From Schistocerca nitens (taxonomy: Eukaryota > Arthropoda > Insecta > Orthoptera > Acrididae): a stretch of DNA of 64,000 nt. A program made the position numbers and the translations under genes. Position 1 is the first letter of the stretch. Every line of letters starts with the position of its first letter. The notes below the pieces were generated by a model. It saw nothing but the letters and a program-made list of their open reading frames with translations. It was not told the DNA's origin and searched no databases. The DNA lies in contig NC_064614.1 in the NCBI RefSeq assembly GCF_023898315.1, positions 1,055,310,432-1,055,374,431 on the forward strand, read 5' to 3'. Shown one piece after another: positions 1 to 12,424 of this stretch.

Positions 1-1079
1 CCTTCCTCCAACCTCAGTCGTTTGGATTATTTTCCCTGGGGGCACATTAAGCAACTGGTCTGTACAGCAGACCATTTGGATGCAGAAACTTTGCATTAAC
101 GTGGCATGGAGGACTACAATACCATTATGAAGTCTATGATTCGACCTCTGTGTGTGTCTTCAGGAGCATGAGCACCGATCACCTAAATTGCAAATCGCAA
201 AGCACACCAGATGCGCTGATCAAAGCTTCACCTTGTCACAGTTTTCCCCTCACAATATCGAAGGTTTTGAATTAGTCAGTGAGATGCTGTAAGTACACAA
301 ATGCTGGCATACATTCTGTGACTTGTATGTACCTGGTTTCGATTTTCTATCCATAGACAGTATCAATTTGACGCATATAATCAAAGCAGCATTTTCCATT
401 CGTGCCGTTGTGGAGTGTAAGCAACAGCTTCTTTTGGAGATGTGTAGGGGAGCGATTTGGGTGGGGGGGGGGGGGGGGGGGGAGGCAGACGTGGACATGG
501 AACACCAATCTGAAATGTGTAAAATACATGTAGTGAGGAGACTGGAAGTTGGTATTATATTTGGACGAAAATGACACTCCGTTATCTTTTGAATACCAGC
601 AGTGTCTTCAGATATATTACCTCCAAAGACACTAAAAGCAATCAGTTTAAGAACAGCGAACAGTGAACCTTTTTATTTACAACAAAAGGCAAGACTTCTC
701 CATTAGATGTCCGTGGTTGAAGTAAACTAATTTGTTGCTTTGGATACTTTCAAGAAGCAAAGTAGAAAATGAAGCAACAGAGGAACTAACCGATTGCTCA
801 TTTTATTAACCGTAAAAAGAATTTCAATATAATGAAACCAATACTTAGGAAATGAAAAATTTACAAGCAGTGTGAATTATCATACACAGCCTGAAAATGA
901 ATGTGAAGCACCTAGAAGGGGTTGAAAGGATATGTAATGGTCTACAATACAGTAAAATTTACAAATTGGCAGTATGAGGTCACTTAATATCCTGAGATAA
1001 ACTTGTCCATGGCTGTTCTCTAACTGATCCTTGACATCATGTACTACCACTGGGACGGAGTTAACATCCATGCTGGTCC
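1..1079. other. anonymous DNA, no gene seen
   Basis: I recognise no coding exon, transposon terminus or RNA gene here. The open frames on both strands are short and two of them read through a homopolymer of G. The sequence is AT-rich apart from that tract. Confidence 0.5.
463..482. repeat. poly-G tract (20 G)
   Basis: An uninterrupted run of 20 G. It produces runs of glycine or proline in the overlapping open frames, which are therefore artefacts. Confidence 0.95.
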
Positions 1080-1289
1080 TCTATAGGGTCAAAAACATTA
1101 TGACTACCTGCTTAATCGCTTGCTTTTCCGTCTGTGGAGCGAAATAAATCACTGATTTTATGTATCAGAGATCAGAGAGTTTGTTGTTAGGTTTAAGGAG
1201 GGATGTAGCATTACATGCTTACGCACAGGTCATTTAATTTGCGTAAATAACTGGCTGCTTATTTTGAGTATGCGTTGATAGTTCCCAAC

Positions 1290-2275
1290 AGCGACCCAGG
1301 TAGGTTCCATAGGATTTATATCAGGAGAATTTGGTCACCCGGACATCAACGTGAGTTCACTGCAATGCCCCTCTAACAACTGTATCATGGTTCTGTGTCC
1401 GAGACTCGGACAGTTATATCACTGAAAGTTGACATCGCCGTCGGGGAAAACATCAAGCATGATGGCATGCAGGTGGTTCGCGGCTGTCAGCGTGTCTTCG
1501 ACTACTACCACAGGTCACATGCAACTGCAGGATAATGTCTCCCATAGCATAACACTGCTCCCACCAGCCTTCGTCCGTGGTGCGATGACGTTTTAGCAGC
1601 CGTTTACATCGATGGCGAAGTTTGTGTAGACGACCGTCGACGTAGTGTACAACAACTGTGATTCACCCAAAGAGCTGACACGTTTCCATTGACCGACGGT
1701 TGAATCCCGATGGCCCCATGCCCAGCGCAATCGTAACTGATGATGTCGTTGAGTCAACATGTGACCATTTAGGGGTGGTCTTCAAATTCAAATAGCTCTG
1801 AGCACTATGGGACTTAACATCTGAGGTCATCAGTCCCCTGGACTTAGAACTACTTAAACCTAACTAACCTAAGAACATCACACACATCTATGCCAGGGGC
1901 AGGATTGGAACCTGCGACTGTAGCAGCAGAGGGGTGTTCAACAATGTACGATGAATGGTGTGCTCCGAAACACTGGTACGTGCTCCTTAACTGTGCTCTT
2001 TCTGCAAAAATGCCACACATCACCGTCTATCCTACTTTACGGAGCAGATAAGCCTCAGAACCCGAAGTTCTGTGAAGAGTCGGGGACGCCCAACCGTTAA
2101 AGGCCTAGTGGTTGTCACACTGTGCTTCTACGTCTTTCCATAGATGCTCACGATAGTAGCAACTGAACATTCGAGCAACTTCGCCGTTTTCGAGATACTC
2201 GTTCACAAACTCTGTGTAATAATGACGTGCCCTTTGTCAAAGTCACTTATTTCAAAAGGTTTCCCCATCTGTAGC
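1290..2275 (-). pseudogene. Tc1-like transposase remnant (dead)
   Basis: This would have encoded a DDE transposase that excises and inserts the surrounding element at TA sites. Read on the minus strand, the N-terminal part near 2275 begins MGKPFEISDFDKG, and the C-terminal part near 1303-1332 reads NSPDINPMEP, the block that carries the third acidic residue of Tc1 enzymes. The first acidic residue has been lost: the codon at 1665-1667 reads Gly where SDES is expected, giving LGES. The second acidic block reads Q-stop-YNC in place of QQDNC. Many frame changes and stops separate these blocks, and a SINE interrupts the middle. It is a fossil with no possible product. Assignment to the Tc1 superfamily is firm; the subfamily was not determined. 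Confidence 0.75.
1782..1928 (-). mobile_element. SINE-1 copy, truncated
   Basis: This is the tail of the commonest SINE in the window, on the minus strand. In plus-strand reading it runs gctctgagcactatgggac, then the ggtcatcagtcccct block, then acatcacacacatctatgcc. The tRNA-like head stops soon after the box B remnant (attggaacc). I see no clear target-site duplication. It lies inside the Tc1-like element that ends at 2415, so it is the younger of the two. Confidence 0.8.
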
Positions 2276-2415
2276 CCACATTTTCGCTGGGGTGAACCTC
2301 TGTCCGTGACTGCTCCACTTATATACTTTTGTTACTGCTTCACATGCCCGCAACGCCACCAGGCAGCATCCAGAGTCGCGCCAGGCAGTGGTCATAATGT
2401 TTTGGCTTATCAGCG

Positions 2416-3340
2416 TATGTTCTATTGGTGAACGATCTGGGGATCTTGCAAGGCAAAGGAGCACCACAACATCACTCAGAGAGTTCGTAGAGACACGTGC
2501 CATGTATGGACTGGCATTTTCCTGTTCATATCGTCTCACGAGACAAAACATGTGAGGACACAGGATGTTCGTGATGTATAATTGTGCAATCACCTAGAGT
2601 CACACGCGATGGCTCTCCACACCATGACTCCAGGAGTAACACTGTTGTGACGCTCCAAAATACTGGAAAGTGTGACCTCTCTCCAGGTCACCTCCATACT
2701 CGCCAACGATGGTCTTATGGTATAGTGCAGAACTACAATTCATCGCTGAATACGATACGACACCATTCTTCAGCAGACCACGTTTCCCAATCACAGAACC
2801 ATTTCAAATACAGCCGTTTGTGTTCTGATGATAATGGCAGCGTACGAATAGGACGGTAATTCCTCACTTCGGCTGGTCTCTAACCAATAATGTGAGATGA
2901 CACAGAACGTTGCAGGGAATCCATCACTTGTTCTCGGATTGCTGGCACTGATGTGAACGGTTTATGATGTGTTTGGTGCACAGTAAGGGGTATCTTCATT
3001 TATGGTTGTCAGACGTGGTTACCCGGAATCTTGACGACGAATATGTCGGCCTTCAAGTTCCCATGAAGTCCAACACTGCTCCACTGCCACACCTGAAACC
3101 CATACAAATATGGATATGGTATGATTCGACCAGGTGGTCAAGTAGAACGCCACACTGAGCTCTTTCAAACTCTGTCAGGTGCTGATAAAGCTGTCCCAAT
3201 GCATATGCATCATGTCCGTGTCTTACATAGTGGTCACGTACCATTTGACAGTGTTCATTAACCTTATATACCCTGTGAGGCCAGGTAACAATACTAAACA
3301 GGAACAACGCTAATGGACTCTGGTGGCCACTTTACCCGTC
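2416..3340 (-). pseudogene. Tc1-like transposase remnant, 3' end lost
   Basis: The minus-strand reading gives a decayed Tc1 transposase. The best block, at about 2418-2452, reads LARSPDRSPIEH; it is preceded by a degraded second-acid block (ENASPYMARV, where DNARPH is usual). Further towards the N-terminus, LYHKTIVGEYGGDLERGHTF matches the region after the third acid in reading order reversed by frame changes, and LTEFERAQCGV near 3170 resembles the start of the helix-turn-helix domain. The recognisable part begins within a few bases of the end of the neighbouring Tc1 element, so the C-terminal 60 or so residues are missing. The copy at 8600-9690 belongs to the same family. No intact frame remains. 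Confidence 0.7.
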
Positions 3341-3528
3341 GTACCGATTTGCAGCTTTGCTCATCTACATACCCGCCAAAGGCGAGTCTACGTTTGAAGT
3401 ACATTGACATCTTGTAACGCCGGAAATGCATATCCCCCTATTTCCATCTATTGTACTATAAAATTTTTCCTTATTTTGTTACCTGAAGATATGACATTTC
3501 GGTGACTTTATGTATTGTAATTGTTTTA

Positions 3529-3531
<3 letters not shown>

Positions 3532-3598
<67 letters not shown>
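3532..3598. repeat. (AT)n microsatellite
   Basis: About 33 uninterrupted AT dinucleotides. The open frame that crosses it encodes only alternating Ile and Tyr and is not a gene. Confidence 0.98.
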
Positions 3599-3599
<1 letters not shown>

Positions 3600-3600
<1 letters not shown>

Positions 3601-5340
3601 TTGCCTAGGGAAAACTATGCTATCTAACGATTACATCGATAGGTCGTGTGGAGAACCAAAGTGTTTAGGATCTTGGGTAGTGTTAAATCTGCCGCGTGGA
3701 GTGCGGGCAGAGCAAAGTCTGGCTGTAGTAGGGCAGTGGAGCAGGTGTGTTGAGTGACACTCGCAAGTTGCCGCGCTTTCGGGGTTTGACAGCATGTAAT
3801 TGCGCTCGACTTGCTATGATAGTTTCTGGCACGGTGTCGCGGACGGGAAACATTAGCTGGCACACATCAAGAGCCCTTTCGCCTGGGGACCGTGTCGAGA
3901 AGAAGGCGCGCCAACATCCAGCTTCTGCAACAGCGACGGCCGACAATAAGTGATTGTCGCCACCTCCTCGATCGACGACTTCAAACCTTTAACCAACCAA
4001 CAAGGAAGCCTGAAAGCATGTAAAGATTTAGAACTGTATGGAAGAGCTCAGCTTTTCAAACTTTTCCATTTGCATCACTAAAAATACAGCAACTTAGCAT
4101 GAACCTTTGTTGCTCATTGTCCCAATTGCATGGGTCCCTTCCTTTTCCGAAATGAACCCGTGTGTCGTTGATATTCAGACGCCAGCATTAAAGTAATATC
4201 ATTCGATTTCACAGCTTTAATTTCAAAGTTCAGTGAAAGTATTCATAGCTGGCTGCAATATTTAGATTACACAAGCACAAATTAAGAGTGCGAGTTTTGT
4301 TACCGTGTATTAGTTAACCTGTGACTGCAGCTCAGCTTGGTATGTACTTAATTTTACTATTGTTAATTGTTCAAAATCATTTAATTCAGTTCAAAGTTAA
4401 ATCTCTTATTCCTAAATTGCGTAGATTCAAGTTGCTTTTGAGATGATTGTTGAGGTAGCCCAAGACTAACCTTATTTTATTTTATTTCGTAGTGCTTCAG
4501 AAACAAAGGTCACTATTAATTTCAGTCACTAAATTAACTTTCAGTTTTCCGGTTTTATTGATTCTTTTGCTAAATTAAGTCAGAGTGTACCGAAATTTAT
4601 TACTTCTCACAAACATTCAGTTTTCATAAAACACGTGTCAACCTTCAGTTGCCACGCTTTCAGTGCTAACTATATGTGCATTAACCTTTCTTTTTCAGTT
4701 ATTATAGTAGTTGTCCATAGGTCTGGTGACCGTAATTTTCTCCAAATCTCAAACATCTAATTAACGCGAGTTAATCGCTAACGTAATGGCCGCAAATTTA
4801 CTTTCTCTATTAACTTTACCTTTTTTCAAAATTAATTTCCACCAATTTCACTTGCATTTTTCCTTTCATTTAGATGTAACGCTTTTCTCCCTCTTTACCG
4901 ACAGATTAACTTCGGTGACGATTGCTTTTCCCTAATTTCCGTTAGGTACACGCGGTTTAATTTTTCACTGTCATTAAGGTCGATAAGTGAGGGGGAGGTT
5001 AAAATCTGACATGTCTTCTTGGTGCTTCAGTTTTTGTCAGGTGGTGCGTTTGTGTTATCGCAGTGAGACAAAGACTTAATGTGAAAACAGTTCACTAACT
5101 GTTGCTCGGTGAGCAGTGGCGAGGTATATGTTGCGAATTACCTGGAGAGAGGAGAAGAGACAAATGAACCGGAGGACAATCTGGAGAGTAAGAGTTAATT
5201 AGGACAATAATGAAAATGTAATGATGGCGAGATGTGAAGCCAGACGAATCATGATATAAGAAGTACACACTGAGTAACTGCTCAGTTTCTGATTTGAAAT
5301 TGATCATTAATGACTGATACTGGTTTTCAAATGAAATAAA
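3600..5340. other. anonymous DNA, probably old repeats
   Basis: There is no supported gene. The segment 3660-3960 is more GC-rich than its surroundings and looks like the 5' portion of a dispersed repeat, but I cannot place it in a family. From 4000 the sequence is AT-rich with no long frame. Confidence 0.4.
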
Positions 5341-5970
5341 TAATCTCTTGCGACAACAGAATGATATGCAGCGGGTTGACAATGTTGCAGAGAGATATGA
5401 AATGCATCGAGTAAGCGGGGATTGTGATAGGAAAGGCCAATGTCAACTTAAGTTAATTAGAAGAATTTTGGCCATGTGTGGTTCATCTCTACGTGAGACT
5501 GTATATAGGACGCTAGTGCGACCTATTCTTCAATACTGCTCGAGTGTTGATGATCGGCAGCGGGTCGGAAAAATACGAAATCATCAAAACAATTCGAAGG
5601 CGAGCTGCTAGATTTGTTACATTTAGGTTTATACAACACTCAAGTATTACAAAGACGCTTCGGAAACTCAAACGGCAATCCCTGGAGGGAAGACGACTTT
5701 GTTTTCAAGGAACAATACTGACCAAATTTAGAGAATTGATATTTGAAGCTCACTGCGTAACGATTCTACTGCCGCCAACATACATTTCTGGTAAGTACAA
5801 CGAAGAAAATCTATAGGAAAGTAGGGCTCATACGGAGGCACACAGATAGTCGTTTTCCCTCTCTCTGCTCGCGAGTGATCAGGAAAGGAAATGACCAATA
5901 GTGGTACAAGGTATCATCCCCCACAGACCCTATTGTAGCTCGCGGAGAATGTATGTAGACGTAGATATAG
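5341..5970 (+). pseudogene. non-LTR retrotransposon 3' end (RT C-terminus)
   Basis: The plus strand encodes, in at least two frames, the C-terminal part of an APE-type non-LTR reverse transcriptase polyprotein. SLRETVYRTLVRPILQYCSS appears at about 5485-5545, and after a frame change IKTIRRRAARFVTFRFIQHS appears at about 5565-5625. Similar blocks recur at 18300-18480 and 38700-38900, so all three are copies of one family. The 3' end carries gtatgtagacgtagatatag, a tgtagatg-like terminal repeat typical of that family. The 5' part is absent, as expected for truncation during target-primed reverse transcription. It is dead; the clade was not assigned. Confidence 0.75.
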
Positions 5971-6029
5971 AACACACACCTAATACAGTGTAGGACACCC
6001 AGTGTCACCCAAAACAGCTTCTAATCGCT

Positions 6030-6405
6030 CCACGTGACTCACAGCAATGTTCCTGCAAAATAGTGGCAAGTGGCGGTAACGATGATGGAGCTGGAGAGCG
6101 ATCATACACAACCCAATGTTGACTGCGTTATCGAGATCTGATGATTGTTATGGCCAGGGGAAATACGACAGTGCATCATCACGCACACAAAACCAGTCCT
6201 GGCCGTTGCGAGCTTTGTGAACGAAGGCCATGTCGTTGTGGGACACAGCGCCATCACTGGGGAACGAACATTGTACCAAGGGATGTACGAGACCAGCTAA
6301 ACTGACCACAAAATCCTTGGCAGTAATGCGACTTTGGAGAGTACCATGCTATGGCTGCCCAAATTGTCATCGAACCGCAGTCATGTTCACTTGAGACATC
6401 AACTT
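6030..6405 (-). mobile_element. possible Tc1-derived fragment
   Basis: The stretch around gagatctgatgattgttatg and ccttggcagtaatgcgac resembles a minus-strand Tc1-like element that I recognise from orthopteran repeats. There is no frame, no catalytic block and no terminus to confirm it. Confidence 0.3.
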
Positions 6406-6534
6406 GCCCAGTATTTTTTAAATTCTTTCATTTTTATTTCCGTTCATTTTATTTAATTTTTGGTTTCAATCTATTGGCGTTGGATTCGTGCCCACACAGC
6501 CATCGCAATAGTTCGTTTGAGACGACTTTCGTGT

Positions 6535-6675
6535 AAGTTACGGAACACGAATGTACGGGCAACACAACACTAAGCCTCTGAGCGGAGAAAATCTCCAACA
6601 AGGAAGGGAGTCGAACCCGGGTCACTTCGGTTAGCAATCTGCCTCGCTGATCCCGCAGCTACCGGAGCGTACGGG
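6535..6675 (-). mobile_element. SINE-2 copy, partial
   Basis: Read on the minus strand, a tRNA-like box B (gacccgggttcgactccc, 6610-6627) is followed by the gagattttctccgctcagag-like body shared with the copy at 32945-33180. The tail is lost. No target-site duplication was identified. Confidence 0.6.
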
Positions 6676-8590
6676 CCAGAAGTTGGAAACACTGTGAAAC
6701 AAAACTTATCCGATCAAATTAATTTCTTACATTGTTCCGTAGTATAGTTTCTATGGCTTCGGTAATCTGAAATCCCCAACTTGTCGAGCACCCTTGATGT
6801 ATTCGAGCTGACAAAATTTGCGAGTACGACTTTCAGTTCTGCAGTGACTTATTTTTTCGTCATAATACTCTTCAATGACCGTCTCTACCGATTACTCAAG
6901 ACACATTTTAGTTTGCATTGTGACTTGGCGGATGATGTTCTTTCTTTTTTCCTGTATGCGGTATAAATCTTCGATACGGCGCTCTCGAAATTTCCGCTGT
7001 CTTGGTCACAGGAGCATCCACGATACGAGTATCGACAGTTTTGCACGTTGAAGTTAATTTAGTTCCAACATAATGCACTCACAACTGCGCAGTACACAGT
7101 TCTGACCACACTGACACTTCCAACGTATTGATGGAATTCCTCAGGTGCCGACAACGATAAAATACAAGAGAGTATTGTGCAGATTTGGCTAACATCTGCA
7201 TTTATGTTTAAGCATGCATTTCTCGCGGATTTCGCATGTTTTTGTCTAACCTCTGTAAATACTACAACTTAATATCAGTATGGCTTTGCTTTTCCATCGC
7301 GCCCAAGTGACACTTCATCAGCATAGATGACCGATGGACCGAGTTCTTTCCATAGCCGAAAAGCAGACGTTAAGACGCAGATGATCTAGACGCCAGAAAT
7401 TAGAAGATAGGCTGGGCGAATATTGTCAAGACGACAATGCAGGAAAACGTCTTGGACAGCCATTTATCCATCAGTGGATGTCTTACGCGTGATAAATGTG
7501 ATGACAATGATGGTGATGATGGCGATGGTATAGATGATGGTGCTTAAAGTGACACATTAAACGTTGACATTGCAGCGAAATCTGTGTGGAAGAATGCAGT
7601 TAGGTGTGTATTTAATCAAATACCGTCACTCTACCAATAGGTGTCATGGCTCCTGATTTCCTTCTACTCTTCATAAAGAGGACAAACTGACGATAGGCCC
7701 ACTCATGCACAAGTTATCAAACAAGCTAATGTACACTCATACGTACTCTTACCAATTTCTTATACCTCATGAGAAATATGTTTCGTTCCACTGCCATCGT
7801 ACATGATCAGACTACCTTTTTCTAAGCAAATTATCATTCCCGTGGCATTGTGGGCAATGTCTGCGTACCAGCGTCACAGAAAATGATTTTTAACATCGAC
7901 CTTCCTGTAAGATCTTGGTGGTACGTCTGTTGCGCTGTAGACATAGACACAGCTCCCGAAAAACTTTCGATTTCCCATCGCTATCTGAAATATCGCTAAT
8001 TGCGGAATATGAGTCGTCAGATTTAGTGAAGGATTCACGCATGGAGCGCAGAGTAATGAAAGTGCATTGCAGTGACCCATCTTGCCCTTTTCTCTCAAAG
8101 GGACCAAGATTCCCTTAAAGAGTAAAGTTTTCCTAGCCCAGCTGTGCACTAACGAGAAACATTTCCCTGATACTAATCTGAAATATTACTTGCCTGATGA
8201 AACACTGAAAGATGATTTAGTGTTAAGTCAACAATCTGATTTCAGTTAATTTGGCATTCACAGCCATCCATCGGATGTGCTTCATCGACCTAGGATTCCC
8301 TGCCCGCTTCAAAACGCTGTACATTCCCTACAAGATACTGTTCTAAAATAAATAAAAAAACAGCCTCAAGGAAACTTGTCTGACATTAGGATCTATGCAG
8401 GGAACAAAAATTTCTGAAACTGAATGATTCAAAGCAAAGGATACTTAATTTATTGGGGAAATAAGTACGTGCAGAAGCATGTATTCGGGAAATATACAAT
8501 AAGGAAGTTAAGCACACATGCTCGTCGAATTACATATTTTTGTTTTACGGAGCAGTGGAGACTCGTCGCTTTTGTTAGCCTTAAATCGAC
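6676..8590. other. anonymous DNA
   Basis: There is no gene I can support. A short gatgatggt-type microsatellite lies at about 7497-7545. Two overlapping frames of 67 and 91 codons (7874-8149) have no recognisable domain and run on opposite strands. Confidence 0.45.
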
Positions 8591-8599
8591 TTACCGTGG

Positions 8600-9690
8600 C
8601 ACATCACATTGCCTGACGTAAAGAGGCGAGCACTCAGAAGAGCAGGAGGAAACGGAATGAAACGTCGCGGGTTGAAGGGGTGTTTGATGTTACTTCAGTG
8701 TTTTCAAAGTCAAGTACACGAAGACCTTTGCAGTATGAGCCCGGTTATCAGTAATGACGTTGCACGGTCTCTGGCACTGATTATGTTGGGAAAGATGTTG
8801 CAAGGCTGTTGTAGCACCTACTGACCCACACTTGCCCAACACTGTTGTGACTGGTCCTCGGTATCCGGGATACTAGCATTGTGATCCAACAAACGTTCTG
8901 GAGATCTTGTTGGAAATGGGAGTACCTGAACATCACGAAGACAGGTCACCGAGACCCGTGCAATGTGTGGACGAGCACTGTCTTATTGAAAAATGGCACC
9001 ACGATACTGTCGCATGAGGCGGAACACTTGAGGAAACAGAATGTAAGTGAGGTACCGTTGTGCTGTCACTTTTGTACTTAGTCATTATCCTCCAGATCTG
9101 AAATCATATCCTATAACTCCCCACACCACCAATACAAAATAAATCGCTATACCTCTCTACAGTATTGTGAGACTGCGGCCTCTCCCCAGCGCGCAGACGT
9201 TCTCGCGGATGACGTTCTCGGTGTGTTCATCGCTGAACACAATGCGACACCATTCATCAGCACACGATGCTTCCCGGCCATGCCATCTCTACTACGGCGA
9301 TCGATTTTACTGTAGTCTAAACGCAACGCAGTCATGGGACAGTAACTCCTTAGAGCGACCGCTGCAAGTCATTAGCCAGCAGTGCGGGATGACGTACCAT
9401 CTTGCAGGGAATACATTACTGTTCCCGTATGGCTGGCGCAGAAGTGAAGCGCTTACGAAGTGCTTGGTGCTCAATCGTGCGTCTTCCCATGTGGTGGTCA
9501 CCCATGGGTGACAGGAAACCAAACGACAAGTATTCCTTACTTCACGTTCACATGCAGTCCAACGCGAGGCCAATGTCACATCAGAATGGCGGACAAATGT
9601 GGCTATTGCAGACTTCGATCAGTCGGTCAAATGGAGACCAGCAATAAGGCACTATTCATACTTTGTCAGCTACTGATAACGTTGACTCAA
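8600..9690 (-). pseudogene. Tc1-like transposase remnant
   Basis: Same family as 2416-3340. On the minus strand, the block at about 9390-9580 reads TLASRWTACEREVRNTCRLV and then WVTTTWEDARLS, which corresponds to the helix-turn-helix and linker of Tc1 enzymes. The region of the first acid (about 9200-9290) is frameshifted. Near 8890 the block before the third acid reads PFPTRSPERLLDH where family members read PWPARSPDLSPIEH, so the aspartate of SPD and the catalytic glutamate block are gone. The C-terminal tail can be followed to about 8680. No terminal inverted repeat is preserved. The element abuts a tRNA-like SINE at 9690. Confidence 0.7.
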
Positions 9691-9800
9691 ACTATTATGT
9701 GCCGGACTCGAACCCGGGTTTCCCGCTCTATGCGAGCGGTCGCTTTAATTACCTCGACCGTTCGAGTACGCTTCTCCGCCTACTGAGATTCCCAGTGCGT
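9690..9800 (-). mobile_element. SINE-8, tRNA-like head
   Basis: Complement of this segment contains a box B (cccgggttcgagtccggc) preceded at tRNA-like distance by ggtcgaggtaattaaagcg, a degraded box A. It could fold as a tRNA-derived SINE head. It lacks a sound acceptor stem, so it is not a functional tRNA gene. Confidence 0.55.
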
Positions 9801-9839
9801 TACTGCTGACATAGCGACACCTGCCCATGTTCCACTTGT

Positions 9840-10340
9840 ATTCTATTGTATTGCATGTCAACTGGGGGCCTAGAAACGATGGAGAGCTCCATCGCCGCTG
9901 TAGCCCCAGTGGTCCACAGCCGCACGACAACTACCGTAGTCCACTTCACCCCTCCGCCACCCCACACCGAACCCAGGGATATTGTGCGGTTCGGCCGCCG
10001 TTGGACCCCCCTGCCGCCCCCCCCCCCCCCTCCAGAGAACGTCTCACACCAGGCGAGTGTACCCCAAATGTCTGCGTGGTAGAGAGTACTGGTGGTGTAT
10101 GCATACGTGGAGAACTTGTTTGCCCAGCAATAGTCGACATAGTGTAGCTGAGGCGGAATAAGGGGAACCAGCCCGCATTCGCTGAGGCAGATGGAAAACC
10201 GCCTAAAAAGCGTCCACAGACTGGCCGGCTCACCGAACCTCGACACAAGTCCGCCGGGCGGATTCGTGCCGGGGACCAGGCGCTCCTTCACAATCCGGAA
10301 AGCCGTGCGTTAGACCGCACGGATAACGGCGCGGGCCGTA
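9840..10340 (-). mobile_element. SINE-6 copy
   Basis: A dispersed repeat on the minus strand, homologous to the copy at 22135-22541. The shared core contains ggcggttttcc, gccggccag and a box B-like cacgaatccgcc preceding gcgga. A run of 14 C (10017-10030) lies inside it. The overlapping long frames of 100-163 codons are low-complexity products of this repeat, not genes. No target duplication was found. Confidence 0.65.
10017..10030. repeat. poly-C tract (14 C)
   Basis: A homopolymer run inside SINE-6 that gives false proline- or glycine-rich frames. Confidence 0.95.
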
Positions 10341-10494
10341 TTCCCCTTATTCGAAGTCCCTGATTCCCGTGACAGACCGGGCATGATGTGCATCCGTACT
10401 AAAACAAAGGATCGCTGGTCGTAGTCACCTTATCATTATGCCTGCGTCAGCATGGATACCTAACACATTCCATAACATCGCGCAGGAAAACGTG

Positions 10495-11755
10495 TTTTGC
10501 CAGTGCTCATACCTCGGAGTCTATCGGTGATAAAAAGGTAGGGTCAAGTGTTTTGGATAGCCCTTGCGCTAGGGGCCATTTGTACACCCAAGAGAAGTAC
10601 CGTCTTAATGTCACTACCCTACAGCACAGGGTCAAAGTATTACTTAATTCCTCTTGCTTAGGCAAATGGAACGAATCGGTTGGTTCTTTTTGATATTGAG
10701 ATGATTTACGGTGGGCTTGATCGGATTTACGGAGGCAACATGGGCCGTTCCGCGGAAAACGGAAAAAAGAGTCGTCACCAACGGACCAAAACGCACCCTG
10801 GGGTTCCAAGACGGCTATGTTCTCGTTGTCAAAAGCCTTTCTCTGCTATCGAGAAATACCCCAAAAATTAGTTTCTTCGGTACCAAAACCTATCTGCTGA
10901 TTCCGCAGCAAACAGCTATAATTTTTACAATGTATTTCTCAGATCCCAATTTCGGAAAATCTTCAAAGTCGTCTCCATACTTTTATCCGTGTCCTCCAAA
11001 CAGAACTTCAAAGTTATCCTACTAGTAGACGTCAAATCCGATGTTGGGCGAAATCGGAGTTTACGAAGTGACATAGTGCGTAGAAATACGTTGTAAAGTG
11101 CCTTAGTTATCATCTGTGAACCCCATTTTGTAGTAAAGAAGCAAGTGCAATAATTTTTCACACGTAAAATTATGTCCGAGGTGTAAAATTAGATCTACAT
11201 TACTTCAGTTTCATATTAGAAAACTTTCTAAATTTTACTGCCCTGCTGCAGCAGGGAGAAGAAGGGAACCGGCGAAAAAATGCTGCCATCGGAACACAAA
11301 AAGATGGCGCATACGTTCCTGTTTGTTTGAAGGATTGTGACTAAAAAGTGGGGTACCAGCTGACCCATTCTATCTTTCTCAGCCCCTTTAAAAACTTTGG
11401 CATTTCAACATATTCACCCTTTTTTTAAATATGCAGTAATGACAAATAGTTGGACTGAATATGAGAGTGAGAAAGGGCAGATGGGTATAAGCGACTTACA
11501 TTGATGAACTAGGGGGTGTGAGTGAGTTACAGCTACGGGAGCTTGCGGGAGATTGAGGTGAGTTCCATGTTAAAAATAGCGCGAAAATAGTCGCATGCCA
11601 ACAGTTTTAGGAAACTTTTTGAAGGTACTGGAGAAGGTAGAATGAGGCACCTGGTACTCAGCTTTTCATTCACACTTTTTTAAATAAACAGGAACGTACT
11701 AGCATTTTTTATGCTTTCATGAGAACATTCTCCTGTGGTTAATATATACCAGAAA
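10495..11755 (+). repeat. long dispersed repeat, copy A (unclassified)
   Basis: This segment aligns by eye over its whole length, in the same order and orientation, with about 25012-26913. Shared landmarks in order are aaggtagggtc, cagggtc-aagtat, aatcggttggttc, agaagaagggaac, aagtggggtacca, gaggtgagt-catgttaaaa, gaaggtagaatgaggca and taaataaacaggaac. Divergence is substantial, with many small indels. I find no transposase or RT motif, no inverted or direct termini, and no long frame in common. It may be a non-autonomous element, the inside of a decayed LTR element, or an old segmental duplication. Confidence 0.8.
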
Positions 11756-12420
11756 AGGTGTATGTCGGAATCTAAGTGATAAGAAAAGGTTGAGACAGTT
11801 CCCTAATTTATTTAACGGGCGCTGGACAGGTAAAATTGGAAAACACTCAGAAGCAATAGCGTTGCGCGTAGTTGTACTCCTTAATGCAACGAAATATCCA
11901 CAGCCCCTTTTTATCCGGGATGAACGTAAATTGACTTCACCACGTAAATCTATCGCCTCTGCGAAAGAATCACGCATTAATTCTATATTAAAACTCACTC
12001 AGTGTTCCACGCGTGTTACAGTGATAAAGGAAAGGGACTTGAACCCACCTAAGATCATCGGTATACATTTTAGCGTGAGCTTTACCTTACCACACCGTTT
12101 TTGCGTCGTTGTCAAAAAACAAATTATATCCTGTACCGTGAAAAGTAAACAAAGGCAATTATTGGAAACTTAGAAGTATTAACATGGCAGCTCAAGGCCA
12201 CAGGGTAGGTTGATATTATAGATGACTCTATATTCCAACATCATTTCACTTATTGACTGTACGCAGTATTTTAGCACAAGGCAACGTACAGTTTAGACCT
12301 ACACAAAGACTCGGATGTAACAGTCTTGCAGCATTTTCCTTGGTGTAATGACTGTGTGCTAAATTGTTAGGTCTGCGTCAGTAACTGAGACGAGTACATG
12401 GATTCTGTTCCAGACACTGC
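11756..12420. other. anonymous DNA
   Basis: A plus-strand frame of 127 codons (11790-12173) has no recognisable domain, and a 93-codon frame lies opposite it. I see nothing that would favour coding over chance. Confidence 0.4.
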
Positions 12421-12424
12421 CAGA

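Larger units (their letters stand above)
1080..2415 (-). mobile_element. degenerate Tc1-like DNA transposon
   Basis: The two ends carry an inverted motif. On the left, aaaacattatgactac lies about 12 bases inside the border (from 1092); on the right, gtggtcataatgttttgg is its complement and the border falls at a TA (2416-2417). The body reads on the minus strand as a decayed Tc1/IS630-type transposase and is split by a SINE near 1782-1928. A length of about 1.2 kb without the SINE is normal for a Tc1 element. The left border is inferred by symmetry and the left TA is not preserved. Confidence 0.75.

Noticed and set aside
3521..3757. 78-codon plus-strand frame
   Set aside because: Its first third is (Ile-Tyr)n from the AT microsatellite.
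9800..10291. 163-codon minus-strand frame
   Set aside because: Lies across SINE-6 and its poly-C tract; glycine runs and no domain.
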